Shown here one piece after another: positions 17,191 to 25,750 of a stretch of DNA of 64,000 nucleotides (position 1 is its first letter; each line of letters opens with the position of its first letter). The notes beneath the pieces were generated by a model. The model did no database searches, was not told the origin of the DNA, and saw only the letters and a program-made list of their open reading frames with translations. The stretch lies in contig CAZRBV010000004.1 in NCBI GenBank assembly GCA_964598425.1, forward strand, positions 15,602-79,601, read 5' to 3'. This DNA comes from UBA12567 sp964598425 (lineage in GTDB: Bacteria; Planctomycetota; Phycisphaerae; Phycisphaerales; SM1A02). Both the position numbers and the translations under genes were made by a program.

Positions 17191-17847
17191 CTACCACCCC
17201 TCGGGCACCGGCGGTGGACCGCCAGCGGTCGAAGGGGCGTCATCGCGTGGGTCATCGGGAGGTGGCTTGTAGCCATGCGCAATGACGAAGATCTCGGTGG
17301 ATTCCTTACGCGAGGCCTCTGGCTTGAAGGGCTTGACCCGCTCGAACTGCTCACGCGTCGTCGCAAGAAGTTGTGGCATCGCCGAGCCTTCGAGCACCTT
17401 CATCACAAGCACGCCACCTGGCTTGAGCCAACGCGGACAGAGATCCAACGCCAGTTCGCACACCGCCAGACTGCGGAAGTGATCAGTGTCGCGGCTTCCG
17501 GTCGTTGATGGCATCATGTCCGAGAGCAGCACGTCGAACAGCATGTCCGCCGGTACGCCAGCGGTTTCGGGGTCTTCCGCGTTGCCCTCCAAGGCCGTGA
17601 CGTTTTCAGGCAAGCCGCCCGGCACCGGCTTGAGGTCGATGCCCCAGCCGCGACCCTTCGCACCGACGCGGTTTGCAATGACCTGAAGCCATGATCCTGG
17701 CGCGCAGCCGAGATCGAGCACCTGATCGCCCTTCTTCAGAACACTTCGGCGATCGTCAATCTGCAACAACTTGAATGCAGCGCGGGATCGATAGCCCTTC
17801 CGCTTCGCCTCACGGGACCAGTGATCGTGAATCTCTCGCTCGGCCAT
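17191..17847 (-). CDS. rlmE: 23S rRNA (uridine-2'-O)-methyltransferase RlmE (FtsJ)
   Basis: A 218-aa SAM-dependent 2'-O-methyltransferase of the 23S rRNA A loop. The SAM motif D-L-G-C-A-P-G-S-W is near residue 45. The K-D-K-E catalytic set is recognisable: the lysine of S-R-A-A-F-K near 26, the aspartate of L-S-D-M-M-P-S near 110, the lysine of V-M-K-V near 150 and the glutamate of S-T-E-I-F near 185. The C-terminal 25 residues are a Pro/Asp-rich tail absent from E. coli RlmE. It lies 10 nt downstream of the Gfo/Idh/MocA gene and immediately upstream of the thiC riboswitch, suggesting read-through from one promoter. Confidence 0.94.
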   Translation of the reverse strand: MAEREIHDHWSREAKRKGYRSRAAFKLLQIDDRRSVLKKGDQVLDLGCAPGSWLQVIANRVGAKGRGWGIDLKPVPGGLPENVTALEGNAEDPETAGVPADMLFDVLLSDMMPSTTGSRDTDHFRSLAVCELALDLCPRWLKPGGVLVMKVLEGSAMPQLLATTREQFERVKPFKPEASRKESTEIFVIAHGYKPPPDDPRDDAPSTAGGPPPVPEGW

Positions 17848-17857
17848 TGAATCTGCG

Positions 17858-18889
17858 TCAGGTCAGGCTCAGCTGGCCACCACGCGCCGTCTCGACGATG
17901 CGTTCGGCCACACGCACGGCCAGCGATCCTGCCTCGGCATCAACCGGCGGTCGTTCGCCCGTCCGCACGCTTCGAAGGAAGTCCTCGGCCTGCAGTTTGA
18001 GTGGCTCGGCGTCTTCGATCTCGAGGTCCTCGAACTGCACAAGATCGAGGTAGTTCACATCGCTGAGATCCTCGCCAGCAGCAAGTTGGGTCCGCAGCGC
18101 CGCGATCTGCTCGGCATTGGCCGCCTTACGAATGACCTTCACCGTGCGCTCGACGAAATCGGCCGAGATATAGATGTCTTCCGAGATAATCCGAAGCGTT
18201 CGCTCGGTCTTCATCGCCAAGCGTGATGCGGTGATGTTGGCAACGCACCGATGGCCGTCAGCCGACGCGGGATACGTCATCCTGACGTTGCACACATCTT
18301 CGGCTTCGCCGAGAACAGCCACAGCGCTGGCCTGCACATCCTCTGGTGCCTCACCGACGAGCATCGTCAACAGATCGAGATCGTGAATCATCATGTCGAG
18401 CACAACACCGACATCAACGCTACGAAACGTCATCGGACTGATGCGGTGCAGCTCAAGGTGCCGGGGATGCAAGTCGCCCAGTGACTTGATCGCCTGCATG
18501 ACCGGGTCGTAGCGAACCACGTGTCCGACCTGGAGCGCAACGCCCGCCGCCTCGGCAGCTGCTGCGATCGCTGCAGCGTCTTCGGCGGTAGGTGCCAATG
18601 GTTTCTCGATCATGCACGCAATGCCCGCAGCAAGCAGTTTTTCTGCCGCAGCACGGTGGTGAACCGTTGGCGTCGCGATCGTCACAGCATCGACGCCGTG
18701 ATCAATCAATGCCTCGATCGACTCAAAAGCCGCACCGCCCCACTCCTCAACGATTTCAGCGGCACGAGCTGCGTCGTGATCTACAACACCAACCAACGTT
18801 GCGTCTGACATCTGGGCATATACCCGAGCATGGTGGCGGCCCATACGGCCAACGCCGATCACAGCGCAGCGAAGTGTCTTGTCTGTCAT
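17858..18889 (-). CDS. Gfo/Idh/MocA family NAD(P)-dependent oxidoreductase
   Basis: A 343-aa sugar dehydrogenase-like protein. The start at 18889 is preferred over 18916 because GGGAGAG lies a few bases upstream and the Rossmann strand (V-I-G-V-G-R-M-G-R-H-H) follows directly. The conserved E-K-P-L motif is near residue 97 and the D-M-M-I-H-D-L-D-L motif near 174. The latter pattern resembles UDP-GlcNAc 3-dehydrogenases (GnnA) and related nucleotide-sugar dehydrogenases, but the partner aminotransferase is not nearby, so the substrate is open. It is cytoplasmic, with no signal peptide. Confidence 0.88.
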   Translation of the reverse strand: MTDKTLRCAVIGVGRMGRHHARVYAQMSDATLVGVVDHDAARAAEIVEEWGGAAFESIEALIDHGVDAVTIATPTVHHRAAAEKLLAAGIACMIEKPLAPTAEDAAAIAAAAEAAGVALQVGHVVRYDPVMQAIKSLGDLHPRHLELHRISPMTFRSVDVGVVLDMMIHDLDLLTMLVGEAPEDVQASAVAVLGEAEDVCNVRMTYPASADGHRCVANITASRLAMKTERTLRIISEDIYISADFVERTVKVIRKAANAEQIAALRTQLAAGEDLSDVNYLDLVQFEDLEIEDAEPLKLQAEDFLRSVRTGERPPVDAEAGSLAVRVAERIVETARGGQLSLT

Positions 18890-18943
18890 CTGAACTCTCC
18901 CGATTGAACAGAGCATGGTACGGACAGAACAGTCCCACCGTGC

Positions 18944-20095
18944 TCAATCCACCGAATCTGATCGATCGACACGTGTACGAAACGCTGCATCCCGCTTCAC
19001 GCGATCCCTGCGGGCCCGGGCGGACCACTGGCTCTCTGTGGCCAGGTCGCCTGCCGATCGAGCGGTTTGAATGAGAAGCCAATACCACGGCGCAACCGAG
19101 AACAACACAAACACCGTGCCGATCATTCCAGCCGCGCCATCTGGAAGAACGAACCGCGATTCCGGGAACGGCATGATCCAGGTGAATGCACCAATTGGAA
19201 TGGATACGACCGCCAACGTAGTCAGCCGTCGTGCTGTATGAAGCAACTCGACTTCGCGAGCAATCGAGGCCAGAACCGCAAGGAACAGCATCGCGCCGAC
19301 CAGGCCGATGGCCTCCAGTACAAGGAGTTCCCATCGGTTGGCAGCAGGGTCTGCCGCCGACCAGAGTGCTGGAACCCACAAGGCCAACCCGGTCCGGGCG
19401 CCCCAGCGAACAATCAGCCAGGCGGGTCTTTCTCTGTCGAGCGAAGCAGGCGTGAGAACCCATGACACAACCGCGACGGCCGCAGCGGCAATTGCCAGAG
19501 AGTGGTAGTACGGCCCACGGGCAAGGCCGACCATCGAAACAATGCCAATGGCACCAATCGCCAGAACACTCAGTAACACGATGAGGAGGGATCCCCGAAA
19601 TGCAGGTGAACACAGCAGTCGATTCGAGATTCGGAATGACCGCTCTCCAACCGCAAGTATCGTCGGGCGTGCTTTGGTCACCCGCTCTATCCGACGCGGG
19701 CCGGGCGGAATACTGCCACACTCAGGGCATGGCTGGTTCGGTGGCAACCCCCGCATCGAATAGCCGCACGACTCACACGCGACGTGTATTGCGGCTGGCC
19801 CTGCGACGAGTCCACCAAGATCTGCGGGCGTTGCTGGAGGAGGCGGCAGGTTCTGCGCGCAGTTTCGGCACATCGCGCCGAGGGGTAAACCGGGTGTCGG
19901 CGTGCCACATGCAATACAGGCTATTCCGGCACTCGACCAATCGCTGACTGGGGCATCTGGAAGCGGTTCATTGCCACACTCGGGGCACGGCCTGACACGT
20001 GAAATCCCACGGAGGTCATAGCCACACTTTGAGCACGCCCGATGCTCGAATCCGGCGTCAAAGTCATCAGGGGTGGATGGATCAAATGGAGACAC
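18944..20095 (-). CDS. Multi-zinc-ribbon membrane protein
   Basis: A 383-aa protein with three N-terminal zinc-knuckle pairs. The first is C-S-K-C-G-Y-D-L-R-G / C-P-E-C-G (about 21-41), the second C-I-A-C-G / C-R-N-C (about 60-79) and the third C-E-S-C-G-Y / C-P-E-C-G (about 106-126). After a linker come about six to seven hydrophobic helices (roughly 165-350) and a basic C-terminal tail. C-G-Y-D-L-R-G ribbons fused to membrane helices are frequent in Phycisphaerae genomes; no function is known to me. It sits 18 nt after purQ and may be co-transcribed with the purine genes. Confidence 0.8.
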   Translation of the reverse strand: MSPFDPSTPDDFDAGFEHRACSKCGYDLRGISRVRPCPECGNEPLPDAPVSDWSSAGIACIACGTPTPGLPLGAMCRNCAQNLPPPPATPADLGGLVAGPAAIHVACESCGYSMRGLPPNQPCPECGSIPPGPRRIERVTKARPTILAVGERSFRISNRLLCSPAFRGSLLIVLLSVLAIGAIGIVSMVGLARGPYYHSLAIAAAAVAVVSWVLTPASLDRERPAWLIVRWGARTGLALWVPALWSAADPAANRWELLVLEAIGLVGAMLFLAVLASIAREVELLHTARRLTTLAVVSIPIGAFTWIMPFPESRFVLPDGAAGMIGTVFVLFSVAPWYWLLIQTARSAGDLATESQWSARARRDRVKRDAAFRTRVDRSDSVD

Positions 20096-20113
20096 GTGTC
20101 CTCCCGCTTAGGG

Positions 20114-20911
20114 TCACGCCGTTGCAGATGCTCTGCTGGTCAGCACATGCGAGACCGCACGCTTGAACATCCGAAGTCCCGGTGGGTCACCGGAGGCAAA
20201 CCCCAGGCGTGTCCAGGTCGGATGCTGTGACCAGTGAAGATATCGCTCGGGGTGTGGCATCAACCCCAGTACCAGTCCCGTGTGATCGCAGATTCCCGCC
20301 ACACGGTCAAGCGAACCGTTGGGGTCGTCATCCATTGCATATCGCACAGCAACTCGCCCTTCAGCGTCGAGCCGCCGCATTGTCGCGGCACTCGCATAGA
20401 ACCGACCTTCACCATGTGCTATCGGCAGTACCGCCGCATCGCCGCTTGAGTCGAGGCCTGCCGTCCAGACGCAGCGAGACGCCGGGTACTCAACACGAAC
20501 CCAGCGATCAACAAACCGCCCACCGTCGTTCTCCAGAAGCGCCGCCTCCGTGGATGCATCCGCGTCAGGCCAGGGACCAGGAAGCAAGCCAGCCTGAACA
20601 GCAATCTGAAACCCGTTGCATGGCGCAATCATCGGAACCCCGCGTTCAATGGCGGCGTGGAGGCGGTCAAGAACTGTCGCGCGAAGCATGACTGCAAGTA
20701 TTCGTCCGGCTGCAATCGCGTCTCCGTACGAGAAACCCCCCGGCAGTCCGATGAGATCGAACTCGTCGATCCGAGATGGATCTGCGGCGATCTCATTGAG
20801 ATGCATACGCACGGCCTCTGCACCGGCGAGGTCAAACGCCTCTGCAAGCTCAAGGTCGCAGTTGATTCCGGGGGCGGTCAGTATGAGTGCTCGCGGTCGC
20901 ATGAGAGGCAT
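20114..20911 (-). CDS. purQ: Phosphoribosylformylglycinamidine synthase, glutaminase subunit PurQ
   Basis: A 265-aa class I glutamine amidotransferase that supplies ammonia to PurL in purine synthesis. The N-terminus A-P-G-I-N-C-D is typical of PurQ. G-G-F-S-Y-G-D is near residue 59, the nucleophile cysteine is in A-P-C-N-G-F-Q near 98, and the His/Glu pair is in M-P-H-P-E-R near 223. A start four codons later (20902) is possible. It lies 39 nt after purL in the same direction. Confidence 0.96.
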   Translation of the reverse strand: MPLMRPRALILTAPGINCDLELAEAFDLAGAEAVRMHLNEIAADPSRIDEFDLIGLPGGFSYGDAIAAGRILAVMLRATVLDRLHAAIERGVPMIAPCNGFQIAVQAGLLPGPWPDADASTEAALLENDGGRFVDRWVRVEYPASRCVWTAGLDSSGDAAVLPIAHGEGRFYASAATMRRLDAEGRVAVRYAMDDDPNGSLDRVAGICDHTGLVLGLMPHPERYLHWSQHPTWTRLGFASGDPPGLRMFKRAVSHVLTSRASATA

Positions 20912-20950
20912 GGTAGCGGCGAAGGCTTCGGGTCCAGCGCCGGACGAACT

Positions 20951-23863
20951 CTAAAGCCTCAGCCCATTCCTCCAGGCCGTATACAACTCGGATACTGGCA
21001 CACTGATATCGCCCAGCGTCAGGTCCGGCGACTCGGTCACCACTCCAATGACACGGCACGCATGTCCAGCAAGCCGCTTCGCAGCGATCTTCGCATTCGA
21101 TGGGGTCATTTCCAGTAGATACCGTGACGGCGTCTCAGCAAAGCACGCAACGACAAGATCGTGATCTCCGCGAAGTGCTGCAGCGTCGAGCGCGAGGCCG
21201 AGGCCTCCCGCACCCGCCATTTCGGCTGCAGCGACAAGAGCGCCTCCTTCGCTGCAGTCATGGGCCGCGCACACCAGACCATCAGTAATCAGCGATGCGA
21301 CGCCGCGAGCTCTTGCCGCTCCTGCAGCAAGGTTTGCCACAGGAAGTGTTCGTTCCCCCGGAGCATCAGCAGCCACTCTGAGAAGGTGGCTTCCGCCGAC
21401 CGCATCGGTAGTCTCGCCCACAAGCAGTAGTACATTCCCGGATTGCTTGGCGTCCATTGTCACACAGCGGTTGATATCGGGGACGATGCCGAATCCACTG
21501 ATGAGCATCGTTGGAGGAATGTAGATCGTCTCGCCAGAATCGGTCGTGAACTGGTTGTTGAGAGAGTCCTTGCCGCTGATAAAGGGCGTTCGGTACGCCA
21601 ATCCCGCATGAAGACAACCAACCGAGGCACGAACCAACTCGGCCATTCGCTGCGGGTCCTCACATCCCGGCCAGCAGTAGTTGTCGAGAATCGCGATACG
21701 TTCCGGGTCAGCACCGACACACACAAGATTGCGGACACACTCATCCACGGCCGCCAGAACCATGAGGTATGGATCATCGCACCACCCGGTCGCCAACCCG
21801 GTTCCGATAGCAAGGCCGCGTGTTGATCCACGAACCGGCGTAATCACAGCAGCATCACCGGGGCCGTCGCCACCAGGGCCAACGAACGGTTTGATGACCG
21901 TACGCCCCTGCACTTCATGGTCGTATTGCCGCACAATGTCCTGTTTGGATGCGATGTTTGGATGTGACAGAAGCGACTTGAGACTCTCAGCGATATCGAT
22001 TTCGCCAACTGAGACAGGCGACCTCTCGGAAGTCACGCTCGGTGACCATGCCGCTTCGCGGATCCGGCCAGGAAGTCCCTCGTGCATGAACTCCATAGAG
22101 AGCCGTCCGATTTCTTCACCGGCATAGTTGAGAACCAACGAACGATCTTCCGTACCGAACGTTCCGAGATCGCACCACTCCACTTCATGAGCGTCACAAA
22201 TCGAAGCAAGCATCTCGAGACGATCCGGCGGTACAGCAAGAACCATTCGCTCCTGCGCTTCGCTGATCCAGATTTCGGTCGGGGTCAATCCGGCGTACTT
22301 CAATGGTGCACGATCCAGGTGCACTTCACCGCCGAGCTGCTCACCCATCTCACCGACTGCGCTGCTGAATCCGCCTGCCCCGCAATCGGTGATGGCGTTG
22401 TAGAGGCATCCCTCTGCATGATCGCGGGCAGCCAGAATGGCATCGAGCACCTTCTTTTCGGTGATCGGATTGCCGATTTGCACCGCGTGCGAAAACTCGT
22501 CCGCATGCGTGTCAGTCAGTTCTGCAGATGAAAATGTAGCGCCGTGAATACCGTCCCGACCGGTCTTGCCCCCCATTGCAATGATCTTATCGCCGGGCTG
22601 AGGATCACCAGCCACACGATCTCGCGGCATGACGCCAACGCAGCCGCAGTACACCAACGGGTTGCCGACATGCCCCTCGTCAAACCACACAGTGCCATCG
22701 AGCGTGGGGATACCCATTCTGTTGCCGTAGTCACGAACGCCCTCGACCACACGAGAAAGTATTCGCCGCGGATGCAGGCATCCCGCCGGCACATTCGCCG
22801 TGTCGAGGGGCGCCACACAGAACACGTCCGTTGCTGCAATCGGCCGCGCCGCCAGACCCGTTCCGATGACATCACGAATGCAGCCGCCGATTCCGGTCGC
22901 GGCACCACCGTACGGCTCGAGCGCCGACGGATGATTGTGCGTTTCGACCTTGAAGCACACGGCGTTGTCTTCATCAAAGCCCACGATGCCAGCGTTGTCG
23001 ACAAAGACCGAGAGGCACCAATCAGACAAGCCCTCGTCCATCAGGCGGTGAGTCGCTGCCGCGACCGTCGACTTCAACAGGTTGTGGATCCGAATTCGTC
23101 CGTCAGGAAGACGCTCGGCCCCTGGAATCTCATCGGCCCCTGGAAGGTCGCCCTCATAGTCGATTGTGGCCTTGAGCGTCTTGTGCACACAATGCTCGGA
23201 CCATGTCTGGGCGATCGTCTCCAGCTCGATCTCTCGCGGCTCGCGCCCAAGACCGATGAAGTGATCTCGCACGGCCTGCATCTCCTCGAGCGAGAGAAAC
23301 AGGTGGGCGTCTCGGCTGAGTTTCTCCATCGCCGAATCATCCAGATCCCGAAGGGGCACTTCGCGCACAGTCATGTCGTGCGCATGGCCACGAGGCAGCG
23401 CATCTGGATGTGAGGCACCGATGTGGACATCATGGATGAGCGGATTCGCCAGACACGTTGCAGCGATTTCGCGGCCCCCTTCGTCATCAACCCCGTGCAT
23501 GTCGTATCTGACGGCCGTGCGAACGCGAACGTCCGTATCGAGAAGCGATTGAATTGCAGCCTCGACGGCTTCCGCCTCAGGGTCCATCACACCAGGAAGT
23601 GGGTGCACTTCGATGAGCGCCGTGGCGCGAGGAGCCCCTGCGCCAATGATGACCTGGTCTGTAACCGGGTGAGCGAGAAGCTCTGTTGCGATGCGCTGGA
23701 CGTCCGACGAATCGATGTCGCCTTCGATGAGATAGACGTTGGCCGTTTCAACCTCCGTGGGGATTGCTGTTCGGTTGATCGACTTGATACTGGCTACCGC
23801 AGCGCGGCCAGTCGGATCGCCTGCTTCGATTCGCGGTCGCACTTCCACTCGATGCACGCTCAC
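20951..23863 (-). CDS. purL: Phosphoribosylformylglycinamidine synthase PurL with two N-terminal PurS-like domains
   Basis: A 970-aa FGAM synthase. Residues from about 1-75 and 80-155 each look like a PurS domain: beta-alpha-beta with N-P-L-I/H-P-V-T near the end, followed by V-x-I-G. This gives a built-in PurS pair. The PurL core starts near 170 and contains the T-W-S-E-H-C motif near 218, V-E-T-H-N-H-P near 307 and G-G-K-T-G-R-D-G near 430. The second-half motif F-I-S-G-K-D-S-L-N-N is near 768. The start is GTG, 2 nt after the rnhA stop, with a GGAGG ribosome-binding site inside the end of rnhA. Free-standing purS should not be needed. Confidence 0.95.
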   Translation of the reverse strand: MSVHRVEVRPRIEAGDPTGRAAVASIKSINRTAIPTEVETANVYLIEGDIDSSDVQRIATELLAHPVTDQVIIGAGAPRATALIEVHPLPGVMDPEAEAVEAAIQSLLDTDVRVRTAVRYDMHGVDDEGGREIAATCLANPLIHDVHIGASHPDALPRGHAHDMTVREVPLRDLDDSAMEKLSRDAHLFLSLEEMQAVRDHFIGLGREPREIELETIAQTWSEHCVHKTLKATIDYEGDLPGADEIPGAERLPDGRIRIHNLLKSTVAAATHRLMDEGLSDWCLSVFVDNAGIVGFDEDNAVCFKVETHNHPSALEPYGGAATGIGGCIRDVIGTGLAARPIAATDVFCVAPLDTANVPAGCLHPRRILSRVVEGVRDYGNRMGIPTLDGTVWFDEGHVGNPLVYCGCVGVMPRDRVAGDPQPGDKIIAMGGKTGRDGIHGATFSSAELTDTHADEFSHAVQIGNPITEKKVLDAILAARDHAEGCLYNAITDCGAGGFSSAVGEMGEQLGGEVHLDRAPLKYAGLTPTEIWISEAQERMVLAVPPDRLEMLASICDAHEVEWCDLGTFGTEDRSLVLNYAGEEIGRLSMEFMHEGLPGRIREAAWSPSVTSERSPVSVGEIDIAESLKSLLSHPNIASKQDIVRQYDHEVQGRTVIKPFVGPGGDGPGDAAVITPVRGSTRGLAIGTGLATGWCDDPYLMVLAAVDECVRNLVCVGADPERIAILDNYCWPGCEDPQRMAELVRASVGCLHAGLAYRTPFISGKDSLNNQFTTDSGETIYIPPTMLISGFGIVPDINRCVTMDAKQSGNVLLLVGETTDAVGGSHLLRVAADAPGERTLPVANLAAGAARARGVASLITDGLVCAAHDCSEGGALVAAAEMAGAGGLGLALDAAALRGDHDLVVACFAETPSRYLLEMTPSNAKIAAKRLAGHACRVIGVVTESPDLTLGDISVPVSELYTAWRNGLRL

Positions 23864-23864
23864 A

Positions 23865-24326
23865 TCAGTCCTCCTGCTGCATCATCTCTGCCTGCTGCTT
23901 TGCCAACATGTCGCATCGCTCGTTGTCCGGATGCCCTGTATGACCTTCCACCCAGGTGTACGACAACTTCAACCGCGTTCGCTCGGCATCAAGAAGCCGC
24001 CACAGGTCTTCGTTCTTCACAGGCTTGCGGGCGGATGTCCGCCACCCCCGCCGCTTCCAATTGTCCAACCACTCACCGAGGCCTTTGAGAACATATTGAC
24101 TGTCCGCAGTGAGATCGACCTGGCTGCCATCAGGCAGCGTCTGGAGGCCCTCAAGTACAGCGCGGAGCTCCATCCGGTTGTTTGTCGTAGTGGATTCGCC
24201 GCCCACGAGGACCGTTTCCTCCCCCCCTTCGAGGGGCCTCACAATGCATGCCCAACCGCCCGGACCAGGGTTTCCAAGGCAAGCCCCGTCGGCATGGAGC
24301 TCGACATGAACATGTGTTTGGGTCAA
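23865..24326 (-). CDS. rnhA: Ribonuclease HI
   Basis: A 153-aa RNase HI that cleaves the RNA strand of RNA-DNA hybrids. All catalytic residues are present: D13, E53 (R-M-E-L), D75 (T-A-D-S-Q-Y), H129 (E-G-H-T-G) and D139. The basic-protrusion helix (W-K-R-R-G-W) is near 90-95. It is the first gene of the minus-strand purL/purQ cluster; its stop codon almost touches the purL start. The divergent 365-nt gap upstream separates it from rpsL. Confidence 0.97.
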   Translation of the reverse strand: MTQTHVHVELHADGACLGNPGPGGWACIVRPLEGGEETVLVGGESTTTNNRMELRAVLEGLQTLPDGSQVDLTADSQYVLKGLGEWLDNWKRRGWRTSARKPVKNEDLWRLLDAERTRLKLSYTWVEGHTGHPDNERCDMLAKQQAEMMQQED

Positions 24327-24691
24327 CGAGGGGCCTCCAAAGTGGGTGGCAGTCTATTCAGAATCCCCACGTGGCGGAGCCGTCCACAAAACCGGTCTTC
24401 AGAGCAACATAAGCACCAAAACACCCAGTCTCAGATGGCCCAATCCACCAGTTATCCACAAGCCGAACGGGGCCGGGCCACGCGAGCCGGCCTCGCAAAG
24501 TCCGATATCAAACACACTTACCTCCTGGCACTCCGATGAGGTCTTCGGCCATCAGGGGCCACCTCTGGCCCAGCCTGCGTCGATGCCACCGTGCAAGCCG
24601 GACCGTCCCTGTCGACCCCCCAAACCCTTGCCAGATTCCCTGGTCCTGATACACTGCTCGGCTCGCCTCACATGGCGCCAACGGAGTTCCT
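24327..24691. other. Divergent intergenic region between rnhA and rpsL
   Basis: 365 nt without a credible gene. It holds a good promoter for rpsL at 24628-24655 and a weak inverted repeat gggcca/tggccc at about 24555-24571. There is also one perfect DnaA-box-like nonamer TTATCCACA at 24452-24460. No second DnaA box or AT-rich stretch is present, so an origin is not supported. Confidence 0.5.
24628..24655 (+). promoter_or_regulatory. Sigma-70-type promoter of rpsL-rpsG
   Basis: A TTGCCA -35 box (24628-24633), a 16-nt spacer, and an extended -10 reading TGATACACT (TACACT at 24650-24655). Transcription would start near 24662, giving a leader of about 30 nt with an ACGGAG ribosome-binding site before the rpsL ATG. 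Confidence 0.6.
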
Positions 24692-25066
24692 ATGCCCACG
24701 ATCAACCAACTCGTTCGCAAACCCCGACGAAGCCCGAAGGCGAAGTCCTATGTCCGTGACCTTGCTGCCTGCCCGCAAAAGCGCGGCGTGTGCCTGCAAG
24801 TCCGCACGGTAACCCCGAAGAAGCCGAACTCGGCACTTCGGAAGGTCGCTCGTGTTCGCCTGTCCAACGGCAAGGAAGTCACGGCCTATATCGGCGGCGA
24901 AGGGCACAACCTTCAGGAGCACTCGATCGTGCTGGTCCGTGGCGGCCGAGTTCGTGACCTTCCAGGTGTCAGGTATCACGTTGTTCGGGGCAGCCACGAC
25001 ACACTGGGCGTCGATGGCCGGGCAAAGGGACGCTCCAAATACGGAACCAAACGACCCAAGAAGTAG
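24692..25066 (+). CDS. rpsL: 30S ribosomal protein S12
   Basis: A 124-aa S12 of the decoding centre. The conserved blocks T-I-N-Q-L-V-R at the N-terminus, C-P-Q-K-R-G-V-C, K-K-P-N-S-A-L-R-K near 42-50, G-G-E-G-H-N-L-Q-E-H-S near 68-78 and P-G-V-R-Y-H-V-V-R-G are all present. The lysine and proline positions linked to streptomycin resistance in other bacteria read as wild type here. It is followed by rpsG after 117 nt. Confidence 0.98.
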   Translation: MPTINQLVRKPRRSPKAKSYVRDLAACPQKRGVCLQVRTVTPKKPNSALRKVARVRLSNGKEVTAYIGGEGHNLQEHSIVLVRGGRVRDLPGVRYHVVRGSHDTLGVDGRAKGRSKYGTKRPKK

Positions 25067-25183
25067 GGTCGACAATCGAAGCATTCATGCGTGAGTGCAG
25101 GCAAGTAATCGGCGAGGCTCGACCCCACGCCGGTGAACACGGGGCCCGATCAAGCGGGCGGATGAGCCAGAAGGAGGTCAGTC

Positions 25184-25678
25184 ATGGCCGGTCGGATCAC
25201 AGCATCAGAGAAGCAACTGCAACCGGACCCGAGGTTTGGCGACAAGGTTCTCGCGAAGTTCATCAACTGCGTCATGCTCGACGGCAAGAAGGCCGTTGCG
25301 CAGCGAGTCGTCTATGAGGCACTCGACAAGATGAAGAAGCGGATGGACAAGGACAAGCGCGAAGGCATGCCGGAAACCGAGATCGAAGCCTTCCGGCAGG
25401 CCATTGAGAACGTCAAGCCGAATGTCGAAGTCCGATCCAAGCGAGTCGGCGGTGCCAACTATCAGGTCCCGATGCCAGTCACGCAGCGGCGGCGCCAGAG
25501 TCTGGCATTCCGCTGGATCATCACCGCTGTGCGAGCTGAAAAGGGCAAACCGATGGCCGACCGACTGGCCAAGGAGCTCTATGACGCCGCAAACGGCGAG
25601 GGCAAGGCCTGCAATACCCGGGAGCAGACCCACCGAATGGCGGAGGCGAACAAGGCGTTCTCGCACTTCGCCTGGTAG
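25184..25678 (+). CDS. rpsG: 30S ribosomal protein S7
   Basis: A 164-aa S7 that nucleates assembly of the 30S head. Conserved F-I-N-C-V-M-L-D-G-K-K near 27-37, P-x-V-E-V-R-S-K-R-V-G-G near 83-93 and the C-terminal Arg/Lys-rich helix are present. A near-consensus AAGGAGGT ribosome-binding site sits about 6 nt before the ATG. It is slightly longer than E. coli S7 because of a charged insert at about 49-66 (K-K-R-M-D-K-D-K-R). The usual downstream fusA and tuf are absent; a strong hairpin and a ThiF-like gene follow. Confidence 0.98.
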   Translation: MAGRITASEKQLQPDPRFGDKVLAKFINCVMLDGKKAVAQRVVYEALDKMKKRMDKDKREGMPETEIEAFRQAIENVKPNVEVRSKRVGGANYQVPMPVTQRRRQSLAFRWIITAVRAEKGKPMADRLAKELYDAANGEGKACNTREQTHRMAEANKAFSHFAW

Positions 25679-25706
25679 GCAAATCAGGACTGTTTCGCTC
25701 ACCCCC

Positions 25707-25736
25707 AGCGAGCCGCGGACTCTTCCGCGGCTCGCT
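25707..25736 (+). terminator. Hairpin terminator after rpsG
   Basis: A perfect 13-bp stem, agcgagccgcgga (25707-25719) paired with tccgcggctcgct (25724-25736), with loop ctct. A T-run is missing after it, so it may act with Rho or only partly, but it marks the end of the short str cluster. Confidence 0.65.
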
Positions 25737-25750
25737 GTAGCATCTCCAAC

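Noticed and set aside
24452..24460. Perfect DnaA box TTATCCACA upstream of rpsL
   Set aside because: Only one copy, no AT-rich unwinding region and no dnaA or dnaN nearby, so an origin is not supported. Chance occurrence is likely.
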